NCBI GenBank assembly: GCA_006384855.1
Contig: VCJN01001730.1
Span: forward strand, 310,001 to 374,000
Reading direction: 5' to 3'
Length of the DNA stretch: 64,000 nucleotides
DNA from: Tetraselmis striata
Taxonomy: Eukaryota > Chlorophyta > Chlorodendrophyceae > Chlorodendrales > Chlorodendraceae
The translations under genes and the position numbers were made by a program. The notes under the pieces were generated by a model. It was not told the origin of the DNA and did no database searches. It worked only from the letters and a program-made list of their open reading frames with translations. Positions 30,377 to 42,336 of this stretch are shown one piece after another; positions within the stretch are counted from its first letter, which is position 1, and every line of letters begins with the position of its first letter.

Positions 30377-31334
30377 GGAGGGAGCTCCGGACCGCGCGAG
30401 GGTGGCGGCGGCGGTGGCGGCGGCGGCGGCTGAGAAATCTGCCGGCGGCGCTTGCGCGAGAGGGCGCTGCTTCTACCTCACTTGATTCCGCAAGGCACCT
30501 TCACCAAAACAGGACCCGACACGGACCCTGATACTTGGAAAACAGCGCCGGTGCGAGGGAGGTCGTAGAGACAGGCTGGTATGATTTGGGGCGGCGGTTA
30601 CAGGAGATCTAGGTACCCGTTCGCTGAGGACGTCGATCTTGGCGCAGCAGCGCTGGAGCAGGCATCAGCAGTAGCGGGTGAGGGGCGGCGCCAAGAAGTG
30701 TCTATCTCATACATAAGCCGCGCCGCACGGCCGTCGGCAATGTGCGTGGGTAATGCGCACGCCGCCTTCGCATGAATGAGATACTCGTAGCGCTGCTTGA
30801 ACTGCTCCGGCAACAGCTTCCCGACGACCTGCGGTAGGAAACGCTACTGTCTTTTTTTACATCATATTCAATAAAGCCGCAAAATCCAGTATTTCCCGCG
30901 CTATGAGATGCCACGTACGTCATTCGAGCGCTATCTGTTAATTCCATCGCTTCAGTCATCGCGCTAAATTGGAGTGTCGGTTTGGGCGACTCGATCTGGC
31001 CGGCTGTGTGTTGGCTGTGTGACCGATATTTGTCCGATGAGTCAAGAATATTCGAACAATACTCGTATACATTAGAAATTACGACAACAAGTGACGATAT
31101 CAAGGCGGCGCGGTGGCACCGCCCTTAATCGCTGTTCATCTGGGCTGGGCGGCGCAGTGTAGTGGCGGATGCTGCTACCTGCTGCTGCGCAACGAACGAG
31201 CCGTGCTCAATCGTGCGCGACGTAACCATCCACGCAGCCAGGCAGCAGGCTCAGGGTCCGAGGGCAGCTTCTGGTTGCCTCTGAACCGTCAAAAGGGCAT
31301 CTCCCACTGCTTCTGCCCCCGGCTCTTTGGCGCC
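30377..31334. other. divergent spacer between pICln and ClpR, with one exon-like minus-strand ORF
   Basis: It should contain both promoters. On the minus strand, 30826-30598 starts at a CCGCAG acceptor-like site and reads VVGKLLPEQFKQRYEYLIHA onward to a TAA. It is not recognised and could be a terminal exon of an unmodelled or fragmentary gene. The sequence at 30840-31100 is AT-rich. Confidence 0.35.
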
Positions 31335-33344
31335 ATGGCTCTCACGTCCACAGTCTCCATGCGTTCTGCGCCGCCGCAGAGGAAGGCGGGCTCCCCAGCG
31401 GCCAGGTACGAGCGAGTGCAGCTGCCCAACGGGCGGCGTCCCCCTGGCCAAGAAGCGCACCGTAGCGGTGCCTCGCCAAGCTCCCCGCACGCACGCGTAT
31501 CAGCTCCCGGTGTTAGCTTCTAGAGCTACTGGAGTGATACACAATGCCGCGCATCACAGCAGCGAAAGCGACTGGCCACGCCGTAGTTTTGTCGCCATCA
31601 TCAGCTGCCCTCCCCGCACTGGTGTTGCGCAGCGGGCTCTCCCGGCCTGCACGGCAGTGCTAGGTCCCGAAGCATGCACCTTGCGCCCCACCGCCATTGG
31701 CAGGCTGTGTGCTGCCCTGGGTGGCGCTGAGGCCTGCAGGCCCTCATTGCCTGGCACACCCTCTCACCAACTGCCACGCCCGCTCCTCCCACCCACCCCT
31801 GCTGTTGTATGCAGGCTGTCCAAGGGGCCGGCCGCGTACGTGGGCTTCGCCAAAGCAGGTGCGGCGCATGCCACGCTGCCTTAGCCCCCCCTCCTCTCCC
31901 TTGTGACAGCCAGCGCTTTTTCCCCCGTCCACCGCCATGATCGCGCTTCATGCTGAGACTGTTGTTCCCCGCCCTGTGTAGAGCGCCTCCCCACGAAAGG
32001 GCAGCCCAAGGATTTCTGGGCCCTCACCCAGGGCGTGGTGGCTAGCCAAAGGTCAGCGCCCGAGCTCAATTCCCCTAGCTGCGCACTACCCATCGTACAG
32101 CTTAGCCAGGCTTGGCGTGTGCTGACACTTTCCGGCCTAATCGTTGCTGGCCCAATCCCCCGCAGGTCCTCCTCTGGCCCCACACGGCAGGTGACCCGCA
32201 TGATGCCCATTGGCGTGCCTCGGGTACCATACCGCAGCCCCAAGGAGGGTGGCTGGCAGTGGGTGGACATCTGGAACTGCCTGGTGACCCAACTCCCCTC
32301 CAGACACCTTGTATACCCTCACCATGTCCTGGTGCTGCTGCTGCTGCTGCTCCTCTTGCTCAATCCTAACGTGCCCCCACCCACCCATATTTCCCTTCAT
32401 TCCTTCACCCCCCTCACCAAACTCGTCCTGCAGTACCGTGAGCGCATCATCTTCCTGACAAAGGCGCTCGACGAGGAGCTGGGCAACCAGCTCGTGGGCA
32501 CCATGCTCTACCTGGATTCGGAGAACAAGAAGGACATGCAGCTGTACATCAACTGCGCCGGCGGCGAGGTGGACCTCCTGGCCCACCGCCTCCCATGTCC
32601 GCTCGCATGCGCTGCCCCCGTTGGCTCCCTGCCTACGTGCGTCACTGGCTTTGAGCACAGCGCTGCTGCCGCTGCAGGTGGTGCCCTCCCTGGCGCTGCA
32701 CGACACCATGAGGCACATCGGCAGCGACGTGGCCACCGTTGGCTTTGGCGGTGCGATGGGCATGAGCGGCTTCCTGCTCGCCGTTGGCAAGAAGGTGGCA
32801 CGCCCCGCCTGTCCCTATCCCTCTCCCCCCCTGCCACCACATGGACTGCTCCCGCAGGGCTCTCAGGCTCTTCCTCTCACCCCCCCCCCCCCCCCCCCAC
32901 CCTCTCTTTGCCCCTCTTTACCCTCCAGGGCAAGCGTTACTCTCTACCCAACACCCGCATCATGATGCATCACCCCAGCGGCGCAGCTCGCGGGCAGGCC
33001 AGCGACATCCAGAACGAGGCCCGGGAGCTCGTGCGCGTCCGTGACTACACCAACTCCATCCTGGCCCAGGCCACAGGCAAGCCGGCCGACCGGGTGCGCC
33101 CCCCAAACCCCCCCCCCCCCCCCCCCCCCCTCCCTCCACCCCACCCCTTTGCCCCACCTTCGTCTGGACAGCTCGGCTCGGCTGACCAGCAAGATTGGTG
33201 CCGGACCGGCCTGGCCATGTGCAGATTGCGCGGGACTTCAACCGCAACTGCTGGTTCAACACCAAGGAGGCGCAGGAGTATGGCCTGATCGACACCATCA
33301 TCCGCCCCGCGCGCACCGCCATCCTCACGGGCATAGAGGAGTAA
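31335..33344 (+). CDS. CLPR2: ClpR subunit of the plastid Clp protease (ClpR2-like), 8 exons
   Basis: Non-catalytic ClpP paralogue of the chloroplast Clp core. Exons: 31335-31405, 31815-31858, 31982-32051, 32166-32283, 32434-32568, 32678-32794, 32929-33093, 33225-33344, phase-consistent, giving 279 residues. The N-terminus [19 protein letters not shown] is transit-peptide-like. [20 protein letters not shown] precedes the fold and is the block I associate with ClpR2. ClpP-fold landmarks: [67 protein letters not shown] and [11 protein letters not shown]. The serine position (GQAAS in ClpP) is Gly174 in GGAMGM, His199 is kept in RIMMH, and the aspartate position is Asn248, so the triad is broken as in ClpR proteins. 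The R2 assignment is less certain than ClpR itself. Confidence 0.92.
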
Positions 33345-33912
33345 GCTGAGCTGGCTGCGCAGCCACCCACCCCAATCGCCCACCCCAGCCAGGCGCTGCT
33401 GGGTAGGCACGCAGAAACTGGGCAGGCACCGGGCCCTTACCTGTAACTGCTGTGTCAGTCCTGATGCGATCCTGCCCCCCCCCCCCCCCCCCCCCTCGCC
33501 CTCCCCCCACAACACAACATCTGCCCTCCGCCCCTTTCCCTGGTGCAGCTTTCCCTCATGGGGGTTGCTTGGGTGGCAAGGGCTGATGTTGACACTGGGC
33601 TGTTGCTGTAACAAACGACATTGGTGATTGGCGGTTGGCATTCCAGTACACCAGCGCCTCAAAGCAGCGCCAACAGGAGCGGCGGCAGCTGCAGCAAGCC
33701 CGCGTCTCAGGGCAGGCAGCTTAATTTGATCGCTACTCGTTTAACGGGTCGGTTCCCCAAGAAAGCCCGCGCCCTAATAATATACATGCTGTCAGAAGCT
33801 CCCCAAGCTTCCTGGCCAGGAGGTAGTGACTACATAGACTTGGGGAAAGCTCCACACAGCCAAAAGCTGGTGGAGAGCAGAACTGCGCACCCTTCAATCT
33901 GGAGGAAGATCA
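33345..33912. other. convergent spacer between ClpR and RP2
   Basis: It holds the ClpR 3' UTR with TGTAA at 33442-33446 and 33607-33611, and a C run at about 33476-33496. No TGTAA was found on the minus strand for RP2 here. Confidence 0.5.
33607..33611 (+). promoter_or_regulatory. candidate poly(A) signal TGTAA for ClpR
   Basis: TGTAA lies about 265 nt after the ClpR stop, in GCTGTAACAAAC. An earlier TGTAA at 33442-33446 is about 100 nt after the stop. Confidence 0.45.
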
Positions 33913-36525
33913 CTATCCCTCCACGCCCAGGTAGCGGTACTCAGCAGCAGCGTCCACGCTCTCCGTCAGCAGCGCACCAGCGGACTGCGCCATCTCGGTG
34001 ACTTCCTCCATGCCCTGCGAGCCGCCAAACTCCACCCCGACCGACGCGCCGGAGCACAGCTCCTTGACGAGCTTGCCGCCATCCCAGCCTGCCTTGGCCA
34101 CCACCGCCTGTGCCTGCTCCTTGGTGAGGGTGACGGTGTTGGTGCGCAGCATGCGGGCCTGCAGCAAACGGCAGCCGGCAGCCCCCGTCAGCCACTGCCT
34201 CAATCGGCGGCCCTTAAGATGAGCCAAAACATTCCTTGTGGACAGGTACAATTACACCCTCAAGGGTGTCAGGGGGCAGGGGGGGCACAAGCAGGGCAAA
34301 CAAGACATGGGAGCTATCAGCACCCAACTTCACGCACGCATTGCGGGCAAACGGCAGCGCCGCGCCAGCTGCGGCGGGCGGGAAGAGGACCCAATGGAAC
34401 GTCTGCACACCAACACATGTGCGTTCAGCGCAGATTGCCGCATAGCCCGGCAGCACGCCTGGCTGCGCAGGAGGTCTGACGTGCGTTTTGTGGAACGATC
34501 CATCTGATGTGCCACGTCGGTAGTGATCATATTGCGTAATTGTGTCAGATTCATAATATATCTAATTGCCAATTGTCTTGTGAGACGGCCTGGTCTCGTG
34601 AGGGGCTGAATGGGGAGCGGAGGGGGCATGCCTTAGACTGAAGCGGCCTTTCGCCCCAGGTGATGAGAGGTGCCTGCACAGCCACCAACGGCAGCGGCTC
34701 TCAGGCAGCGCAACATCACGGGATAGTGGGGATGGGTGCGGCCAGTGAGAGTTGGCAGGGCACTGCCAGCCGCACGTCATCCACGGTCGGGTTGGAGGCG
34801 GCCTCCGACTCCTCCAGCGCCGTCAGCCCCTCCTGGGAACTCGCCGTCTGCGGCAGGGACAGTCAGGTTGAGGTGCAGCGCGGGTGGTGCAAGAACGAGG
34901 ACTGGGCCATGCTGTGTGGATCAATTGCGGGTGTCATCGGGAAATGGGCGGGCGGGGCGGCACCGGTGGCAAGTAGCTCCAGTTGCCGTCCTTGGGCGTG
35001 AAGTCGTAGATGTGGCTCCAGTGGTTCTGCAGGAAGTTCATCTGGACGGACTTGAGGTGGCCTGCGATGCCATGGGGCATCAGCGCCATTGACAGGCCGC
35101 TTGCGGAGGGAGCCCGCAAGGGAGGGAAAGCGGGCGCGCACCGTGCAGGCCGCGGTAGGGCAAATCGTAACAGCCAAAGCGCATCTGCGCGGAAAGCACA
35201 TGTCCTCTGAGTGGTATGGAACGCCAAAAACGACCCACGGGTCTTTTTCTCGTGCGATTGGTCTTGAGGGTCTTAATGGCGGTTCAATCAGCACACATCA
35301 ACGATCGAATATCATAATCCTCCCGTTCATCCGCTCTTCTGCTCTCATAGCATCTCCCTCTGCCTATCCCTATTAGAGCCACGGGGGAAAGGGGGGTGGA
35401 GGGGCCCACATTGGTGGAGCTCTCCACAATAGGGCGCGTACTGCACAGCATCAGGGTGTCGCAGTCGTGACAGTCGCGCGACCGAAACTGACGGCAGATG
35501 ATGGTGCACTTGCAGCCAGTGCAGTCGCGGATGAAGTAGCTACGGTCCAAGGGGGGTTGTGGGGGTTTTTTTTTGGAGGGGGGGGGGGGGGGGGATCAGT
35601 CGCCATGGAGGCCTTGGTAGAGTGGGTGCATGAGGATGCCTTCGTGCTTTCCACCCATTCGTACCTCCCGACAACCGGGCCGACAAATATGCGGCAGTTG
35701 ACGCAATCGTCGATGGTGACCTGCGCCATGGTGTCAAACAGGTAGATGTCGCAGTCCTGCGTGGCAGTCCCCGAGGGGCAGCGCCAAGGGGGAAGACGGG
35801 ACGGGGGGGGGCATCAGGCTCCGCGTGTGGGAGCAGCCAGTCTGTAGCGAGATCAGGGTTTGGCTGCGACGCACCTCACAGCGGTCCAACACAAACTGCT
35901 GGCCATTGATGGACCTGCCGTGTGAATCAATGGGATTGGCACAGCATCAGTTGGGCCTCCACGGCTGGAGTGCGGTCTTCAGAAGGCACGGCAACCGGTC
36001 CGGGCCGCTCACCCCGGCTCCCGGATCTTGACCTCCCCCTTCAACCCCACATACATGTAGTCCTTGGGATCCGGCCGCTCGCCCTTCTGCCAGGAGTACT
36101 GCTGGTCGTTCTGCTTCGCCTGCGCAGCCGGAAGTCGGACAGCCGGCCGGCTCAGAGAGTTCTGCCGGAGCTCGTGCCAAGCGCTTCCCGCCTTGCCCAA
36201 CACTGCCCTGCCTTGCCCTCCGCCGTCACCACATCACCGCCTTGCACGCTCCATCCTGCAGGTGCGCTGAAGCTTGACTGTTCGTTACCGCATTTGGCAA
36301 AGGCATGTAACCTTCTTAAGGCTATTGAGACGGAGCTGAAAGGTAGCAGCAACCAAGGGGATAGCGTTAAGGGGAAAGGAGGGAGGGGGGGGGGGGGTTG
36401 GAGGGTAAGAGCAGCTGCAGGACACCGGCTGAGTTGGGCTGCTGCGCATGTCTGGGCCAGGAGGGCCGCCGCACCAGCGGGGCCTCGTACTTACGGCCGC
36501 GCAGCTTGGAGCTCAAGCATCCCAT
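33913..36525 (-). CDS. RP2: RP2/XRP2 homologue, TBCC-domain ARL3 GAP, 11 exons
   Basis: RP2 stimulates GTP hydrolysis by ARL3 to release lipidated cargo at the cilium base. Exons: 36525-36495, 36255-36230 (26-nt microexon, tentative), 36119-36013, 35914-35875, 35756-35665, 35539-35410, 35184-35142, 35061-34964, 34847-34776, 34402-34334, 34158-33913. Phases agree throughout, giving 317 residues (human 350). The N-terminus is [10 protein letters not shown]: Gly2/Cys3 is the myristoylation and palmitoylation signal of RP2, and the exon ends in a GTAAGT donor. The TBCC beta-helix follows: [104 protein letters not shown]. In this model the GAP residues in QFR and VESS fall at Arg118 and Glu138, the same numbers as in human RP2, which supports the microexon. 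The C-terminal NDK-like domain is [20 protein letters not shown] onward. Confidence 0.92.
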
Positions 36526-37437
36526 CGTGCAGCGCCGAACGTGGAGGCTGCTGGGAGCGGGGATGGCAGCCCGGGCAGGCCGTGTTCGCGCCGAAGCGGC
36601 AGGACGGCAGCGGCGTGCGAGCGAACGAGCGAGCGTGCGCGCGTCCCTAACTAACCGGTGACGTGCTCCAGGCTGAGCAGGTGCTGCTCGCCCAACAGCC
36701 TAGCAGGCTAGAGCTGGTGGGGCTGAGCAGAGAGCGTACACTCCGAGATGGCGTGAGCCGGCAGCAGGCGTTATCTGGTTCTGTGGGCGCGCGACGACGC
36801 GTACGATGGTTTCGGCGTGACGCGACAATCGACCGGCGAGTGTCAGGAAGACGTACGTAGATCCGCCCGCAGACGGTCTGTGTGGGCGGCCCTGAGCTGT
36901 GTTCTTTGTCGTGCAGAGGAGACGGGAGCCCGGGAGGTAATCACGACGAGCAGAAAGGCTTTTATGTGTGCTGTGAGAGTCAGGCATGCCCAACAACCGC
37001 CCTACAGGTACTTCGTACGGGGTTCCGCCTACGGATTTGTCGCTACTGTACCGATTCATACCGCACACACACGTGCTCGCGTGGCCCGGACTCTGAACCG
37101 TGTGCGCATCACTCATCCATCCCGCCTTATGCGCGGGATGCGGGCCGCTTTTAGGCGGCTTGCTGTGTTGATTTTCTAATTCTGGGGAACTGCCATTTTT
37201 GTAATTCACACCGATTCATACCAGGAGTAATTACGCTTGTTATTATTCTAAATAATCTGGTAAAGCCGGCGACATGTAATCCTCAGCGAGTACACACGTA
37301 CCGCCCGCGCCGCCGCCAGTAGTAGTCGTAGTAGTACAGGTGTACACTCTCCCACAAGATGCCCTACACGAACATGCATGTAGGCGCGGCATCGCTGCGC
37401 AGTAGCATATAGCCAAACCACGTATAGTCATGAGTCT
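36526..37437. other. upstream region of RP2, no gene supported
   Basis: It contains overlapping frames on both strands at about 36700-37210 with no recognisable domain. TTTTTGTAATTCACACC near 37192 recurs at about 1347, a small trace of a shared repeat. Confidence 0.4.
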
Positions 37438-37690
37438 ATAGCAAGCGTCCTCGCCGCGGCTGATAGCCTACCCCGGGGCGGGGGTCCCTTTGGTTCCTGG
37501 CAGCTAAGTGACTTCGTGCGTGGTTCCCTTGGCTCCTTCTTGGTTCTTGGCTCCCTGTCCTCCTGCTCGACCTTGGTTTCCGGCTTATGTCTCTCTTTTG
37601 CTGGCAACCTTTCATAGTTGCGGTTAGTTATTATGTTTGTAGTGCGCTTTTGTGAAAGCCCTTATGTAATAAAAAATAAAAAACGTAAAG
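37438..37690 (+). repeat. 3'-UTR-like dispersed repeat, copy B
   Basis: It shares GCAAGCG, GATAGCCTACCCCGGGGCGG, and TTATGTCTCTCTTTTGCTGG with CAACCTTTCATAGTTGC with copy A at 7187-7490. It lacks the upstream protein-coding part and carries internal deletions. It ends in AATAAAAAATAAAAAA-type sequence, as expected for the 3' end of a 5'-truncated retroelement insertion. Confidence 0.7.
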
Positions 37691-39640
37691 TCATGAACTT
37701 AAACCGAACCCTAGCTTCTATGACCTTGGTTGCAGCGCACCCTCCGAAACGTCGCGCTGCTGCATCATTTTCTGTCATACTCTTCTTCCGCTCACAGTGG
37801 AAAAATGCCGCTTTTCAACAGAAAATTGCATATTTATTGCGATTGCACGCTCTCCCTGTAACCAAAATGAATATATTGCACGCGTTTCATGGGGTTGCGC
37901 ATGCCGCCCCAAGCTTTCAAGCACGGATAATATATGATAGTAAATGAATGAATTGTGGGGGTGTCGTGCCATTTGGGTGATGACATGGCATCGCGGCCGC
38001 GCCGGCGCCACTACCCCTACAATTTTGTCAATGCTCGGAAGGGCCTAAAATTGCAGTCGATTAATTGGTATCCATTACAGGGTAATAGCAGCCATAAGAC
38101 GCGATGCGCTTTATGGCCCAAGCTTCACCATGTAGATAGCTTATATCAAAGTCCTTCCGATGCGCTACTACTGCCACGACGCAACGCGGGAGGGAGGTGT
38201 ATGTGGGAGGAAAGATAGGCATTGTGCCAAAGCACCGAATACTTTGAAATCGCAGAAATTTCGACGCATATTTGCGAGCAAACATATGCCTGCTAATTTG
38301 GGGAAACGCTATAAAGAAGAGTTGGTTGTTTACTTGAGACCTTTAGTGGGCTCGAGTCTAAGGCACTATGGGTTGCACCTTGGTGCCCGTTACGGGGCCT
38401 AACATTGGGCTCACCTGTAAAGTTTGGATGTTTGAAAACATCCAAAGTTTGAAAACGTGTTTTCGGGCTCGCACACCCCTCAAACGTTAGCAAATGGAAA
38501 TTTTGAGGGCAAAAATCTGGGAAATGCAAGTCTCCTGCATCACATGAAAGCGATTTTGCCGCACGCTTTCCAACGCGACCTCGTACGCCTCAATCCGACA
38601 CCGTTTCACGAAGATGTGCCTCTTGGCACAGTTTCCAAAACTGCAATTGCAGCAATGTTTCCGACACTGAAGGCGCTCAGATTCATGTACCCTCTCGCCC
38701 ACAGACTCGTTTTTACTCAATAAAAAACACGGGGTGGTTGTATGACACCCCGATGTCGTCGATTTCATCATCGAATACATATATAAAATAACTCGCACCC
38801 ATACTTGTCAAAACCGTTATTTATATGCTCCGAACCCGCTTACAATGCTAAGAATGGGGCCAAGTTCCAACTTTTCTATCACTTTATCACACACATCTCC
38901 GCGCCAAATGACCAACATTAACCTATTCAATACGATGCACCCAGTGCTTATTGAGTGTACCTGTATTTGGTTGAATGGCATCCAATAATATTTCCGAATA
39001 CCCGCGCAACTGTGAATTCCTGCGTGTTGTGTGATTTTTTTCTTTGTTGGGGCGGGGGGGAGACTTTTGTGGGAGGTGCACTCGTACTTGTCGGGATAAG
39101 TAACAATAATGATATAATAAATCCTGGTAGCGACTAGTTACGTAAATAAAATAACGGTACAGGTCGTCACTACAGACCTAACTACCGGTATAATGATAAA
39201 CAAAACAATTATGAATAATAACCCGCGTCAGTCTGCTAATACCGGTACCGTCGGAGCTCCATAGCAAAATGGAACAGAATTTCGTTCTAAGTAAATACAT
39301 GTTGGAACATATGTCTCACGATAATCAACATGTACACCCGACGAATCAGTATATATCCATAAACCCGGGCAAGTGTATCTCATTATCCGTATGGTCTATT
39401 TCGTCGACTTCGGAGTTGTGGTGACAGTGGCGGCGAAATACTGTTTTTGGAAGGGGTGGCACGGCCGCACGCGTCGCGCGCTCTCCGCTTTACTAGCGGC
39501 GTTACGAATAATTCAACTTGTTTTGGTAACGCCTACCGACAGCTACTGCAACAGCCGAACCAGCTCAATAAGCGTTGCCCTCCAACGGACAAACAACCGC
39601 CGGAGTGACTGAAGAGGAAGATCAAGCGACACTAGGTAGG
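37691..39640. other. AT-rich island without recognisable genes
   Basis: Composition changes sharply compared with the GC-rich neighbours. Small frames (37618-37947, 38457-38723, 39373-39612 on plus) have no recognised family. A perfect short palindrome lies at 38423-38446. The island may be an old insertion from a different source or a decayed element. Confidence 0.4.
38423..38446. repeat. perfect 11-bp-arm hairpin in the AT-rich island
   Basis: TTTGGATGTTT is followed by GA and then its exact reverse complement AAACATCCAAA. A CAAAGTTTGAAAACGTGTTT segment follows. Confidence 0.8.
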
Positions 39641-40583
39641 GTGTAGTGGGCCGCGGGGGTCGCAGGACCCTCGGCAATCCCACTACAAATAATTAGGAAG
39701 TCTGCAAGATCCGGCTCAGTTCGGGCACTTTGATCGCTGAGATATCGACAAGACTCTCGTCTAGCCTCTACCCGCTCTGGGACCCTTAACCACGGCCCGT
39801 CCGTATCATGGCACCCATCTCGAGTCGCCGACAGGGACAGACTGACGGCGGAGGGACGCACTCACGTTGGAAACACTAGCACCGCTGGTGGCCGAGCTGC
39901 GTGCGTTGTGTGGGAAGAGTCCGACACTCCGCAATTGATTCGCGGCGCCTTTTGCTAAACGTTGCCGAAGGGCACACGGACCTCATCGTGGCGGGCAGCA
40001 GGGAACGACGCAGCGCCGAGTTGACCATGCTGGCGGCTTGTCACCTCACGGGCGGAGAGCAGGCGGTAACGTTGAACTACCAGACACGTTATGTGCAATG
40101 TATGACAACCCGGGGGTGCGTATTTCGGGCAACGACCCGCCGCCGGATCGGTGCGGCGCAACTTACTAGGATGGCAGGCGTTGAACCCCCTCTCGTGCTC
40201 GTCTCGACTACACCATGTCTCGCTTCCATCACCCATGTCCGTTGGCACCATGACTCGTAGCGCGAGTTGCTCGACATAGACGGAGGAGAGGCGCCTCCAA
40301 CCTTGGAGCCCCAACAAGGTTGGAGGCTTACATGCGCAGTGTGGGAGTGGACAGGCACACCGCGACTGATTCGCTGCGCCGCCGTCAAAGCGTTTCAGAA
40401 GCAGTCCGTGACCTCGCGTGCTACCGTACGCGCCTCCAACCACGGGAGATGTGTCGATCGCCGCAGATTGACATCGACCGACACACCAACCGCAGGGCCA
40501 CGCCCGGCGTTAGTAGTGCAGTGAAGCGTGACCGAGCCCATGTTGGTATCGGTTGTACATGCCACCGGACGATTAGCGGCCGC
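39641..40583. other. GC-rich, probably repeat-derived DNA
   Basis: Overlapping frames run on both strands without a recognisable domain. A 13-bp-arm hairpin lies at 40293-40327. Confidence 0.4.
40293..40327. repeat. 13-bp-arm hairpin
   Basis: GCCTCCAACCTTG and CAAGGTTGGAGGC are exact reverse complements separated by 9 nt. Confidence 0.85.
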
Positions 40584-41560
40584 AGTAACCTCGTACCGGT
40601 GGTACCGTTGCACCGCGCACGACCGCGATGCGTAAGACAATACCGACGAATGGGGACTGGCAGATGGTCGCGCTAGTAATGACGCCTCGCCGTGCGTAGC
40701 GCGTACACCCTGCATGCCTGCGAGGCGCTAGGACACGTTACGCTACAGCAAGGTGCCGGGCATACGAGGTCGCCTCGGCGAGCAGCGCAACTGCGTATAC
40801 AGGTACCGGTACGCGTCGGCGTACACCTAGCTACATTAGCAGGTGTTATCCCGGACACTGCCGGTGTGTACGGCGTAAACCTCAACCGTCCCTGAGTAGC
40901 AGCAGCCGATGTAACCTCGTACATACCGCCGCATGACACACGATCGCATGTATGAATGGCATGTGTGCCCACACGACGGACGATGTGGAGCGCCATGAGG
41001 TTGTCCCTCTCTTGAGAACACACTGTCATATGCGGCGCGTACACGCGGGCATGCTCTGATGCGGGACCCTCGAGGCGCTATATCTCGTTGCGCCCCGGCA
41101 ACGTATCGGTAGTGCGCACCCGTGGATATCGGCACGGGGGTCGTAGAAGTACGTCGACTAGCTTCCCGGCAGTGGATCACCGACAGTCATGATGATGGGC
41201 GCTGCGAGGAGCGCAACTGCGCACACGCTTGTGTACGCCTAGCTGAACCAGCTGCGGTTAAAACCTGGTGCCGTTGTCTACAGCGTAACCTAAGTCTTTG
41301 AGGGCAGCCGAAGTAACCTCGCACTGTCGCGCCACGCACGATCGCACTGCGTACGCTCATTCGGACGAAGTTACTGGGCAGGCGGTCCTTCGGCTGATAC
41401 CGCCCCGTCGTACGTGGTGGCGTACACACCGGCGTGCCTTGCAGAACATGCACGGCGCTAGCTCTCGAGGCGTTCCACCTATTGGTGGTTCACACGCACC
41501 CGGCGATATCGGCACGAGGAGTCGAAGCAGTACCTCGAACTAGTCAACCGGTGGTGTTTC
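40584..41560. repeat. diverged tandem repeats, period about 330-400 bp
   Basis: The anchor GTAACCTCG preceded by a (G)GC(A)GCCG-like motif occurs at 40584, 40911 and 41313. Each is followed by an ACGATCGC-like segment, a GCGTACAC-rich stretch, a short unit ending GAGGCG, and a GCGAG(C/G)AGCGCAACTGCG segment before the next anchor. A fourth diverged copy lies at about 46180-46330. The copies are too diverged for a recent satellite. 41561-42336 adds a purine-rich imperfect repeat (about 42120-42290) rich in GCGAAG, GAGTACGAG and CGAGGCGAC motifs. Confidence 0.5.
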
Positions 41561-42328
41561 AGCTGATGACGATTCTGCGATGGGCGTCCCTATGGTAGCA
41601 AACTATTGCTCGCGGAGGAATTAAGGTATTATCGCCCGGATAATCCCGCCCGAGGCTGACTACGAATGATTTAGCGAGGGGAGAGGTGGCCGTCACCGCA
41701 ACGCGGGCGGCCAAGTGGGCTGCGGTAGCCCAACCCGTCAGCGATTCGGCAATGGCCACAGGGTCGATGCTGAGCGGGCAGTTGGCCGCGGTCGTTGGTG
41801 AGATGTAGTGGTGCACCGCCGTGTGAGCGATTCTCGAACATTGTTGGGGCGAGTTTCATGCGACCCCCATCACGACGCAGGTCACGTTCGTACTGCCGAC
41901 GTAGTTCTCGTTACCGTGGTGAAAACTGCTCCCCGGGGCCCGCATCGTGGGTTATTTTCGGCAGGTAATGGCTATGCTACCTAGCTATGCGCCCGGACAG
42001 ACACCTCGCGTCGCGAGAGCAACCGGAACCGCAGCAACGCGTTTTTAGCGGCCTCACAAAGCGGGGCGTCGTACGAATTCATTTCTGTTATATACTCTAC
42101 ACTGTTGTACCATGTACTGCTCGAGCCGACGAAGGAGTAAAGAACTGGCGACTGAGGCGAACAAGAACGAGTGCAAGCCAAGCGAAGTACGAGTACGAGC
42201 ACAGCGAGTGCGAGCCAAGCGAAGGCGAAGTACTAGTACGAGGCCGACGAGGCGACAGTACGAGCGACTACGAGGCGACCAGGAAGTGCATGACAGTATT
42301 ACGAGTACCCGTAGGGTGCGAGTAACCT

Positions 42329-42336
42329 GTACGTAC
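42329..42336. repeat. 8-bp target-site duplication, left
   Basis: GTACGTAC immediately precedes the left terminal inverted repeat. The same 8 bp follows the right end at 44277-44284. An 8-bp duplication is the hAT hallmark. Confidence 0.8.

Noticed and set aside
36700-37209. 169-codon minus-strand ORF upstream of RP2
   Set aside because: No recognisable domain, overlapping long frames on the other strand, and codon content that looks random.
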